Below are positions 15,377-22,036 of a stretch of DNA of 22,036 bases, piece by piece; position 1 is the stretch's first letter, and each line of letters starts with the position of its first letter. The DNA comes from DSM-111022 sp043424535 (GTDB taxonomy: Bacteria; Bacillota; Bacilli; Lactobacillales; Aerococcaceae), in assembly GCA_043424535.1 (NCBI GenBank), contig JBHWOV010000004.1, positions 1 to 22,036 on the forward strand, in the 5' to 3' direction. The position numbers were made by a program, and so were the translations under genes. Below the pieces are notes generated by a model that was given only the letters and a program-made list of their open reading frames with translations, ran no database searches and had not been told where the DNA came from.

Positions 15377-16356
15377 TGCTTCACTCCTCGCCTAATCATC
15401 AATAATAAAATAATTCCTCCGAATATCTCGAGTATCACCGGTAACATTGTCGCTTGATTGAAGATATGTTCTAATATACCTTGGCCTCCAACTAACAAAA
15501 TGATTCCCATTAAGCTACAAGCTGGTAAAAAATAAGAAACCTCTGTTGTTTTCAAATAATAAACGGTCAATTGAGTACTCAACAAACCAAAAAACATCAA
15601 TGGCCCAACTAATGCCGTCGCACTAGCAACGAGTACTGCAATATGAATTAAACAAAATTTTACCGCTTTTGCATAATCAATACCTAAATTGATCGCTAAA
15701 TCTCGCCCTAAAAATAATGTATTCCAATGATTCCGATAATAATAGATCCAAATCCAGCTGATCACTGACACTCCAATAGATAATATGAGGGACTGCTTAT
15801 CTAGTAAACTAAAGCTTGCCATTTGGGCATCTTGAACAATAATAAATTCATTAGGATCCATCACTGCTGTAAGCATTGATACAATACTACGCAAAAAAGT
15901 TCCCAAAATTAAACCTAATAATAATAATAAATATACACGTGTATTCGTGCGTCGAAGAAGCACTGAATATAAGCTGACTGTGATGATAATCATTAAGATA
16001 AGTTGAATAACAAACATTATCGTCGGAGATACCGTCGGCAAATTAAGGCTATTTCTAAAGAATAGCATCAACGTAACAATGACCAAATAAATGGCTTCAT
16101 AACCCATCACACTCGGAGTTAAAATTGGATTTTGCGTAATCCCTTGAAACAAAGCAGTTGAAATACTTAAATTCACTGCAACTACTAATAATCCTAATAG
16201 CCGATTCACTCTAAGTGAAACAATCATTGGTATTTCCATATCCAAGTCATAAAACAAAAAAATCAATACCATTATCACTGCCAGTATAGCTAACAATAGC
16301 AATTGTTTATGAATGGTTCTTCGATCTGCTCGAAACAGTGTGATTACTTCTTTCAT
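15373..16356 (-). CDS. Iron-siderophore ABC transporter, second permease (YclO-like, FecCD family)
   Basis: A 327-residue membrane protein with the FecCD fold of about ten helices. Family landmarks are the early RVNRLLGLLVVAVNLSIS segment, FLGRDLAINLGIDY near residue 215 (cytoplasmic coupling region) and LVGPLMFFGLLSTQL near 255-270. The related first permease carries matching segments, as expected for a heterodimeric channel through which the siderophore enters. AGG lies a few bases before the ATG. The gap to the first permease is 17 bases, and its stop overlaps the ATPase start. Regulation is as for the whole operon. Confidence 0.88.
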   Translation of the reverse strand: MKEVITLFRADRRTIHKQLLLLAILAVIMVLIFLFYDLDMEIPMIVSLRVNRLLGLLVVAVNLSISTALFQGITQNPILTPSVMGYEAIYLVIVTLMLFFRNSLNLPTVSPTIMFVIQLILMIIITVSLYSVLLRRTNTRVYLLLLLGLILGTFLRSIVSMLTAVMDPNEFIIVQDAQMASFSLLDKQSLILSIGVSVISWIWIYYYRNHWNTLFLGRDLAINLGIDYAKAVKFCLIHIAVLVASATALVGPLMFFGLLSTQLTVYYLKTTEVSYFLPACSLMGIILLVGGQGILEHIFNQATMLPVILEIFGGIILLLMIRRGVKQ

Positions 16357-16373
16357 ATTAACCTAACTTTCTA

Positions 16374-17357
16374 TCATCCACGTTCATCAATATAATAGCG
16401 TAACAACACTAAAACCATACCCGAACCCAGCACTCCAATCACTACTCCAACAGGAATTTCTGCAGGATAGACAATTAGGCGACTGATAATATCACTCACT
16501 GTTAACAGAATCGCTCCGCCTAAAGCGACGAGTGGCAAAGTTTGCTTTAAGTTATCTCCAAAAAATAAAGATATTATATTCGGTACAACAATTCCCAGAA
16601 AAGGTAAAGAGCCAGCTATCACCAATGAAATAGCTGAAATAGAGGCAACAAATGCTAAGCCAATCAAAATAAACAGATTATAATTGATCCCTAAATTGGT
16701 CGCAATATCTCTACCTAATGCAACAATCATAAAACGATCAACATAATAGTAGGCTGCCAATAATAAAAACAGTTCAATATAGATCATTTCATAACGTCCT
16801 TGAAGAACACCAGAAAAGTCACCCATATTGACCGATTGAAGGACACTCTGCAAATTAAATTGCCAAGCCAAAAAGTTACCAATTGCTCCTATAATACCTG
16901 ATAATATCATTCCTATTAATGGGACAACAACTAAATGCCCTTTACCGATTCGATTGATTACGGTAATCAAGATAAAAGATCCAATCATCGCAAATAAAAT
17001 TGCAAAGATTATCTTCCCCATCAATGGCATTTCTGGCCTTAACAAAGTGACGATTAAAAGCCCTAAACTCGCTGATTCAGTAACTCCTGTTGTAGCGGGC
17101 TCTACAAAACGGTTTTGTACAAATGACTGCATCATTAACCCTGCAATCGCAAGTGAGCTCCCTGATAAAATTAATGAAATCGTCCGTGGAATCCTTGAAA
17201 CAAAGATTACTTCACGGGCAGAATCTGTTGCTTCTCCTTGTATGAAAGATAATAATGATACTTCTTCTGTCCCTAGCGACAAAGAGACTAAACACAATAT
17301 GAATAAAAGAAGGACAGCACTAAGATAATGCCACCCTTTAACGGTCTTTTTTTGCAT
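16374..17357 (-). CDS. Iron-siderophore ABC transporter, first permease (YclN-like, FecCD family)
   Basis: A FecCD-family permease of about 327 residues with about ten helices. The hallmarks VSRIPRTISLILSGSSLAIAGLMMQ and FVEPATTGVTESASLGLL lie in the first third, LGRDIATNLGIN sits in the coupling loop, and IAGSLPFLGIVVPNI is near residue 265. The frame is open to an ATG at 17411 inside the end of the binding-protein gene, but no ribosome binding site serves that codon. The ATG at 17357, 28 bases after the binding-protein stop, gives a normal N-terminus with a weak AAGAAAG upstream. I chose it, with moderate certainty about the start only. Confidence 0.85.
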   Translation of the reverse strand: MQKKTVKGWHYLSAVLLLFILCLVSLSLGTEEVSLLSFIQGEATDSAREVIFVSRIPRTISLILSGSSLAIAGLMMQSFVQNRFVEPATTGVTESASLGLLIVTLLRPEMPLMGKIIFAILFAMIGSFILITVINRIGKGHLVVVPLIGMILSGIIGAIGNFLAWQFNLQSVLQSVNMGDFSGVLQGRYEMIYIELFLLLAAYYYVDRFMIVALGRDIATNLGINYNLFILIGLAFVASISAISLVIAGSLPFLGIVVPNIISLFFGDNLKQTLPLVALGGAILLTVSDIISRLIVYPAEIPVGVVIGVLGSGMVLVLLRYYIDERG

Positions 17358-17385
17358 GGATTCACGCTTTCTTATAAACGCTTTT

Positions 17386-18342
17386 TTATTGAAGATATCC
17401 TGCAATTTCATCGAGGATATTTTGATAATTTTGTGCCCCAGTCATAATCAAATACCATTCTTGCGGGCTGAGATAAATGATCTGGTTCTTCTGATAAGCA
17501 TTGGTACTATGAACTAAAGGATTATCCATCACCTGTTCTGCTGGTTGTGCTTCAGACTCTCTACCAACTGCTTGATCGCGATCTAAAACAAATATCCAAT
17601 TAGGATTTTGTTGACGCACTGTCTCAAAAGAAATTTTCATGCCATGAGCACCTTGATCAGTAATTGATATATCTGGTTTCTCAAAGCCAAAGACTTCATA
17701 AATCGGTGCGAATCGGGAAGCTTCCGAATACATGGTTACTTCTCCTCCATTACTCATCAAGGTCATTGCTTGGCCTAAGTCTGCGCCTAAATCATTATAA
17801 GCAGATACCTTTTCACGAATTTCTTCTTGTAAAACATCACTGTTTTCTTGCGTGTCTGTCGCTCTGCCCAATAAATCAATTGATGCTAAAACTCGATCAG
17901 TATAAGTATCTTCAGGCGATAAATCAGTCCAAGATACTGTTGCATCAATCGTTGGCCAATATTCTTGATACAGAGCATAATCTTCACTTTGACGATTGCC
18001 AATCACCACTAAATCAGGTTGTAATTTAGCAATGGCTTCAATATCAATTTCCTTTGCGGTACCAATCGTTGGTAATTCTCCATATTCTTCTAAATATTCA
18101 GGTAATTCGCCTTGAATGATACCTGTTACTCGATCACCTACACCTAATGCATCTAGTGTGTCCAATGCAGCATAGTCTAAGACGACGATACTCTCAGGTC
18201 GTTTCACCAATTCCGTTTCTCCTGAGTAATGTTCAATTGTTTGCGGATAACTTACTGCACTAATATGCAATGTCCGACTAAATAAAAATAATATCCCTAA
18301 AATACCAAATAACATAATTGACTTTAAACTTTTCTTGTTCAT
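17386..18342 (-). CDS. Iron-siderophore ABC transporter, substrate-binding protein without lipobox
   Basis: A 318-residue protein with the class III binding fold of YclQ/FatB-like receptors: a VVLDYAALDTLDALGV start of the N-lobe near residue 53, PDLVVIGNR near 108, and a C-lobe with SFETVRQQNPNWIFVLDRDQA near 235-255. It should capture the ferric siderophore outside the membrane and deliver it to the two permeases. Relatives in Gram-positive bacteria are normally lipoproteins with a Cys after the signal peptide. Here residues 1-30 are Lys-rich then hydrophobic (LFGILGILFLF) but contain no Cys, and none occurs anywhere in the protein. It may be held by an uncleaved signal anchor or be released. 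AGGGGG precedes the ATG. It is the first gene of the importer operon. Confidence 0.9.
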   Translation of the reverse strand: MNKKSLKSIMLFGILGILFLFSRTLHISAVSYPQTIEHYSGETELVKRPESIVVLDYAALDTLDALGVGDRVTGIIQGELPEYLEEYGELPTIGTAKEIDIEAIAKLQPDLVVIGNRQSEDYALYQEYWPTIDATVSWTDLSPEDTYTDRVLASIDLLGRATDTQENSDVLQEEIREKVSAYNDLGADLGQAMTLMSNGGEVTMYSEASRFAPIYEVFGFEKPDISITDQGAHGMKISFETVRQQNPNWIFVLDRDQAVGRESEAQPAEQVMDNPLVHSTNAYQKNQIIYLSPQEWYLIMTGAQNYQNILDEIAGYLQ

Positions 18343-18383
18343 GATACGCCCCCTCTTTCACGTCATTAATGTAATGTCTTGTT

Positions 18384-18392
18384 AGTATAACA
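18384..18392 (-). promoter_or_regulatory. Extended -10 promoter of the siderophore importer operon
   Basis: On the minus strand TGT directly precedes TATACT, an extended -10 element (TGn before the hexamer). The -35 region 17 bases upstream (TTTTCA) is weak, which the extended -10 could offset. It lies about 40 bases before the binding-protein start. Confidence 0.5.
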
Positions 18393-18425
18393 TAATCTTT
18401 CAATAGTGAAAATAAAGTTAAACAT

Positions 18426-18442
18426 ATTAGAATCATCCTAAT
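18426..18442. promoter_or_regulatory. Candidate iron-regulator operator
   Basis: ATTAGAATCATCCTAAT is an 8-1-8 inverted repeat with one mismatched pair, just upstream of the -35 region of the iron importer. Its TTAG...CTAA arms look more like a DtxR-type site than a Fur box; it matches the Fur 7-1-7 consensus at only 9 of 14 positions. The iron link is inferred from context. Confidence 0.4.
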
Positions 18443-18447
18443 TTAAA

Positions 18448-18479
18448 AAGACTTTAATCGCTTACGCAATTAAAGTCTT
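18448..18479 (-). terminator. Intrinsic terminator after the OYE-family gene
   Basis: An 11-bp perfect stem (18448-18458 with 18469-18479) with a 10-base loop, followed by a T-rich stretch on the minus strand, beginning 25 bases after the flavoprotein stop. Confidence 0.75.
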
Positions 18480-18504
18480 GTTCATATCACAATTTTTGTA
18501 AAAA

Positions 18505-19722
18505 TTAATCTTCTTCGATATTATAAGATGCCGTTGTACCATCCTTAATCGTTGATTCATCTAAGCCACCTTTGTGAAGATGATAAATACTCTCTCTACC
18601 AGGTAAAATTGGTTGCATAGCTGGCGTCGAGAATACATTGACAATACCATCCGTTAATTTCGATTCTTCAATTTGTTCTGGAGAGATTTCACGAATAATT
18701 TCATCGCCACGATTTGCTTGGATTTTTCCACCAAATTCGGGATCGATTAATGTAGCTCTTCCTACTGCCACTAAATCAGCGTAGTTCAGAGCATCTTGCG
18801 CATCTTCTTCGCTCATTACATCCCCAACAACAATTAATTTTGTTTCATCATCCATGACTTCACGCATATACTCAGCATATGTTTTTTCGTCTGATAAAGG
18901 AGTAGCATTATATTTCCCCATCGAAACGTGGATATAATCTAGTTCAAAAGTTTCGACTAATTTCTTAACGAGCTGCGTTGATTCAGCAATTAAATATCCT
19001 TCATTTGAACCATGTATCTCTTCTGGTGAAATTCTATAGCCAACAATGAAGCCTTCAGGCGCATGTTCTTTAATCGTTTCTGTAACAACGCGTGTTACTT
19101 CTATTGCAAAGCGCATTCTATTTTCAAGACTACCGCCCCATTTGTCTGTTCTCTTATTTGAGAATTTCGAGAAAAATTGTTGATGAAGATAATGATTCGC
19201 ACCATGTATCTCTACCCCATCATAGCCTAAATCAATCGCTCTCTTAGTGGCATCAGCGAAATCTTGAATAATTTGCTCGATATCATCATTTGTTAATTCT
19301 GTTAACGGATAGTCAAGAAAAGAAAAATCAATCGCACTTGGAGCATATACTGGTTCTCCTTGTCTGCCTCTATAATTAGCTTCTCTACCTGCATGAGCTA
19401 TTTGCATCACTGCTAAATTTCCGTCTTTTTGCAATGACTGAGCAATCTCGGCGTACCCTTCTTTATGCGCATCATCATAAATCCCTAATTGTTGATCTGT
19501 TGTGGAAGTTGTACGTGCAGGTCCGCCAGCCTCAGATACATAACAATATTCTGTAATAACCATCGCTGCAGAATTCGCACGACGAGCATAGTAGTCTTTT
19601 GTTGCTTGGGACACACGTCCTCTGTCTAATCCACTCCATGTTTGCATGGGCGCTTGGACAATTCGGTAATTTAATTCTCCACCATTACGAAATTTCACTT
19701 TATCAGTTAATTTTTTTGCCAT
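18505..19722 (-). CDS. NADH:flavin oxidoreductase, Old Yellow Enzyme family
   Basis: A 405-residue FMN-binding TIM-barrel protein, single-domain: the Fe-S and FAD/NAD domains of the larger 2,4-dienoyl-CoA reductase type are absent. Marks are IVQAPMQTW near residue 25, MQIAHAGREA near 107, and GYDGVEIHGANHYL followed by FSNKRTDKWGGSLENR near 165-200, where HGAN supplies the His/Asn pair that hydrogen-bonds the substrate carbonyl. VGDVMS and VAVGRATLIDPE near 300-325 form the FMN phosphate site. Such enzymes reduce the C=C bond of alpha,beta-unsaturated carbonyls or nitro compounds; the natural substrate is unknown. AGGAG is 9 bases before the ATG at 19722, while the ATG at 19731 touches it, so the shorter start is used. 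The LysR gene directly upstream probably regulates it. Confidence 0.9.
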   Translation of the reverse strand: MAKKLTDKVKFRNGGELNYRIVQAPMQTWSGLDRGRVSQATKDYYARRANSAAMVITEYCYVSEAGGPARTTSTTDQQLGIYDDAHKEGYAEIAQSLQKDGNLAVMQIAHAGREANYRGRQGEPVYAPSAIDFSFLDYPLTELTNDDIEQIIQDFADATKRAIDLGYDGVEIHGANHYLHQQFFSKFSNKRTDKWGGSLENRMRFAIEVTRVVTETIKEHAPEGFIVGYRISPEEIHGSNEGYLIAESTQLVKKLVETFELDYIHVSMGKYNATPLSDEKTYAEYMREVMDDETKLIVVGDVMSEEDAQDALNYADLVAVGRATLIDPEFGGKIQANRGDEIIREISPEQIEESKLTDGIVNVFSTPAMQPILPGRESIYHLHKGGLDESTIKDGTTASYNIEED

Positions 19723-19803
19723 TTTTTTCATCTCCTATATTATCTCATGTGAATAATTTAACATGGATGATTAAAAATAGGTATAGTGATATTTTTAATA
19801 AAC

Positions 19804-19820
19804 ATTAAGTTAAACTTAAT
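19804..19820. promoter_or_regulatory. Perfect palindrome between LysR and OYE genes
   Basis: ATTAAGTT-A-AACTTAAT, a perfect 8-1-8 palindrome, overlaps the stop codon of the LysR gene and lies about 80 bases before the OYE start. It may be the LysR operator for the OYE gene or a weak terminator; the T run after it on the minus strand is broken. A possible -10 (TATACC) lies 25-30 bases downstream. Confidence 0.4.
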
Positions 19821-20715
19821 AGAAGTATTGTTTAATTTCATTCATGAATTGCGTCTCTAGCGAAGTAAACAAATGATCTTTTCGATAAATTAATCCATAA
19901 GATAAATCGTGATATTCTAGCATTTCAAGGTCTTTTTCAATTAAAGTATTCTCTGGAACATCTAATAAATTTTGTTTAATTTGTTCCTTACGAATAAATG
20001 AAACACCTTGAAATTTTGTTAACATTTCTAATAATACTCGAATGGAGGAGGTAGTCGTCATAATTTTTATTGTGCCATATTTCACTTGGAATTCTCTGAC
20101 CATTTCAATGATATGCTCATCTTTAAATAAAATAAAATCTTGTTCAAGGAGTAAATCCAAGTCAATATCTTCTTGATTTGCTAAATAGTGTGTCTGACCC
20201 ATAAATAATTTAATTTGATCTTTTTGTAATTCATGAAAATGATAATGTGATAATCGCTTCAGTTGCCCTGTTGTTACATACACGAGTCCTAAATCTAACG
20301 CTTTTTCCTCGATCAATTTAATGATTTCATTACTTTGATATTCGCTAATTTCAATTTTAAAGTCTTCATATTGTTCTTGATATTGAAGCATCAAATCCAA
20401 TAAAAATTTTGGCACTTCATTACTAACGCCAATTTTCAGCGATGATTCTGGTCTTTCATGCAATAATTTAACACGTTCTAATAAGAAACTATATGACTCA
20501 ATTACTTGTCGGGCTGACTCAATCATCACTTGACCTTCCGCAGTAACAAAAGTGCCTGCTGGAGTGCGATTAAATAGTTTAAGACCCCACTCTTCTTCCA
20601 AATGGCTAATCGTTTGACTTAACGCGGAAGGTGTTATATTCATCTTACGTGCAACTTGTGTTAACGATTGCGTTTCAGACAGTTCAATCAAAAAATATAA
20701 TGTATCTATCTGCAT
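19816..20715 (-). CDS. LysR-family transcriptional regulator
   Basis: A 299-residue LysR protein with the helix-turn-helix at residues 14-60 (LTQVARKMNITPSALSQTISHLEEE, then LFNRTPAGTFVTAEG) and an effector-binding domain from about residue 88. The ATG at 20715 is preceded by AGGTGA at 7-base spacing; another ATG at 20721 is too close to it. TATAAT at about 20739-20744 on the minus strand may be its -10 box, without a good -35. It lies between the orphan EIIC gene and the OYE gene, all on one strand, and 94 bases separate it from the OYE start. Control of the OYE gene is likely from position. The inducer is unknown. Confidence 0.88.
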   Translation of the reverse strand: MQIDTLYFLIELSETQSLTQVARKMNITPSALSQTISHLEEEWGLKLFNRTPAGTFVTAEGQVMIESARQVIESYSFLLERVKLLHERPESSLKIGVSNEVPKFLLDLMLQYQEQYEDFKIEISEYQSNEIIKLIEEKALDLGLVYVTTGQLKRLSHYHFHELQKDQIKLFMGQTHYLANQEDIDLDLLLEQDFILFKDEHIIEMVREFQVKYGTIKIMTTTSSIRVLLEMLTKFQGVSFIRKEQIKQNLLDVPENTLIEKDLEMLEYHDLSYGLIYRKDHLFTSLETQFMNEIKQYFY

Positions 20716-20746
20716 AATCATCTCACCTCATACATTATTATAAACG

Positions 20747-20781
20747 AAACTGCCCAATGAATATTGTTCATTGAGCAGTTT
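20747..20781. terminator. Hairpin after the EIIC gene
   Basis: Arms 20747-20761 and 20767-20781 pair over 15 positions with one mismatch around a 5-base loop, 8 bases beyond the EIIC stop. The T run is poor on the minus strand and somewhat better on the plus strand, so termination may be partial and the LysR gene may receive read-through. Confidence 0.5.
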
Positions 20782-20789
20782 ATTTTATA

Positions 20790-21926
20790 TTATTCAGCTG
20801 TAATTTCGTGAATATCAGATTCTTGCAATTCATCTTGTGGTTTAAAACTCAACCAAGTAAATACAAATGAAACGCCAAATGAGATCGCAATCGTAATTAA
20901 GGCATGAATGAAGTTCCCCCAAGTTCCATCAGGAGAAATATAAGCAGGCAATGCTGCTATACCTGGGTCAGATAAAGCATATCCTTCTAAACCAACGATT
21001 CCTCCGTAGAGTCCACCGAGAAAACCGCCAGCAATAACCGCAATCATCGCTTTCTTGATTGGAACAGCAATCCCATATAATGCGGGTTGAGAAACTCCCA
21101 AGAGAGCTGTGACAGAAGCTGAAATTGAATATGATTTATATTCTTTATACATTGTACGCAGCGCAACTGCTAGAGCCATACCAGCCATAGCCATATTTCC
21201 TGGTAATAAACCGGGCATCATTAATGTTTCTGCACCGGTCTGTGCTAAATTTTGTGTCGCAATCGGAATAAGTGCATAATGGCCACCAGCCATAATAAGG
21301 AACATTCCAAAGCCACCTAAAATAGCATTTACTAACCAGCCTGCATATTGACTTAAATAACCAATCCCTACGCCGAGCAAATTACCAAAGAATGATCCCA
21401 GTGGACCTAAGACTAAAGCACCTACAATACCTGTAAGAGCTAGAATTAATACCGGCCCAAAAACCCCACGAACCATTTTCGGTAAGATTCCATTAACGAT
21501 TTTTTCGATATAACTTTGTGCCCAAACAATTAAAATGATTGGAATTACAGACGATACATAAGTATTATCTGTCACTGGAATACCAAAGAAATCACCACTC
21601 ATTGTGGTTGCTGCTTCAGTAAAATTAGGATGTACTAAAAACAGAGCCGTTGAAGCTGCTAATACTGGATTTGCTCCAAAAACATTTGCTGAAGAATAAG
21701 CTAACAGCACCGGTAAAAAATAAAATACCGCATCAGCAATGTGATACAGAATAAATTGTTCTGCTGTTTCCGGTTGAATAATACCAAAAGTTAATAAAAG
21801 AATGATAATCCCTTTTAATATCCCGGCACCTGTCAATGCAACCAAGTTTGGCGCAAAAATTTCCTTCAAACCATTTAACACACGGTCAATTAATGACGGT
21901 TTTTCTTCAAGCGTATGACTCGACAA
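20790..21926 (-). CDS. Orphan PTS EIIC-like membrane protein (glucose/beta-glucoside superfamily)
   Basis: A 378-residue membrane protein covering only the EIIC domain of beta-glucoside-type permeases: IFAPNLVALTGAGILKG near the start, YSSANVFGANPVLAA, MAGGHYALIP with the conserved His216, and LLGVSQPALYGIAVP. The last motif is normally GITEPALYG, and the Glu that contacts the sugar is Gln280 here. The usual N-terminal EIIB domain (about 80 residues with the phospho-Cys) and the C-terminal EIIA domain are absent, and no separate genes for them lie in the window. The frame extends to an ATG at 21971, but the likely transcription start is at about that base. AAAGGGG lies 8 bases before a TTG at 21926, which I take as the start. 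It may be a facilitator, a sensor, or borrow EIIB from another PTS. Confidence 0.82.
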   Translation of the reverse strand: MSSHTLEEKPSLIDRVLNGLKEIFAPNLVALTGAGILKGIIILLLTFGIIQPETAEQFILYHIADAVFYFLPVLLAYSSANVFGANPVLAASTALFLVHPNFTEAATTMSGDFFGIPVTDNTYVSSVIPIILIVWAQSYIEKIVNGILPKMVRGVFGPVLILALTGIVGALVLGPLGSFFGNLLGVGIGYLSQYAGWLVNAILGGFGMFLIMAGGHYALIPIATQNLAQTGAETLMMPGLLPGNMAMAGMALAVALRTMYKEYKSYSISASVTALLGVSQPALYGIAVPIKKAMIAVIAGGFLGGLYGGIVGLEGYALSDPGIAALPAYISPDGTWGNFIHALITIAISFGVSFVFTWLSFKPQDELQESDIHEITAE

Positions 21927-21978
21927 TACAATCGCCCCTTTATATATTATTTTTCTGCACTTCTCATACATTTCAAGT

Positions 21979-22009
21979 ATTCTAACATATTACCTCTGTA
22001 TGTGGTCAA
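21979..22009 (-). promoter_or_regulatory. Promoter of the EIIC-like gene
   Basis: Minus-strand TTGACC (22004-22009) and TAGAAT (21979-21984), the latter preceded by TGT to give an extended -10. The 19-base spacing is long, but the extended -10 could offset this. Transcription would start close to 21972. Confidence 0.5.
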
Positions 22010-22036
22010 ATAATCACACTATTTTTTAATCAGTTG

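Noticed and set aside
1..22036. CRISPR array, tRNA, rRNA, riboswitch, phage or toxin-antitoxin system
   Set aside because: I saw no regularly spaced repeats, no tRNA-like cloverleaf, no rRNA sequence, no recognised riboswitch core and no integrase or toxin-antitoxin pair in the window.

Overview
The window looks like the chromosome of a low-GC Gram-positive bacterium of the Lactobacillales type, possibly Aerococcaceae or Carnobacteriaceae; the family-level guess is weak. The reasons are AT-rich intergenic DNA, AGGAGG-type ribosome binding sites, perfect matches to the CcpA cre consensus, a PTS permease, and an ergothioneine-type ABC transporter built like the streptococcal one. Almost every gene lies on the minus strand.

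Layout from left to right. (1) Positions 1-873 hold the 3' part of a plus-strand ROK-family regulator. (2) Positions 882-2340 are a graveyard on the minus strand: the first third of a transketolase gene, full of stops and frameshifts, with the remnant of an IS256-family element directly upstream of its start. (3) Positions 2735-5140 hold a cyclase-family hydrolase and two HAD phosphatases that read as one unit from their own promoter. (4) Positions 5225-12096 form an acid/CoA metabolism cluster in two transcription units. The first is an OFA-type MFS carrier, a metallo-beta-lactamase-fold hydrolase and a LysR regulator. The second is a short leader ORF, a divergent acyl-CoA dehydrogenase-like protein, an AbfT-type CoA-transferase and, beyond an internal terminator, a YhdH/AcuI-type enoyl reductase. 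Each unit has a promoter that overlaps a perfect cre box. (5) Positions 12235-14480 encode EgtUA and EgtUBC, an ergothioneine ABC importer. (6) Positions 14618-18342 encode a complete ferric-siderophore ABC importer whose binding protein has no lipobox cysteine. (7) Positions 18505-22009 hold an Old Yellow Enzyme-type flavoprotein, its LysR neighbour, and an orphan PTS EIIC lacking EIIA and EIIB and carrying Gln where the family has its sugar-site Glu.

How the genes may work together (inference): the cluster in region 4 looks like a catabolite-repressed route that imports an organic acid, charges it with CoA, adjusts its alpha/beta saturation and releases or exchanges the product. No CoA ligase, hydratase or ETF gene is in the window, and the substrate cannot be read from sequence. 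The neighbouring betaine-type importer and the OYE raise, but do not prove, a link to a betaine-derived or unsaturated acid.

Several gene starts were moved from the longest possible ORF to the start codon that fits the ribosome binding site; these are explained in the entries.
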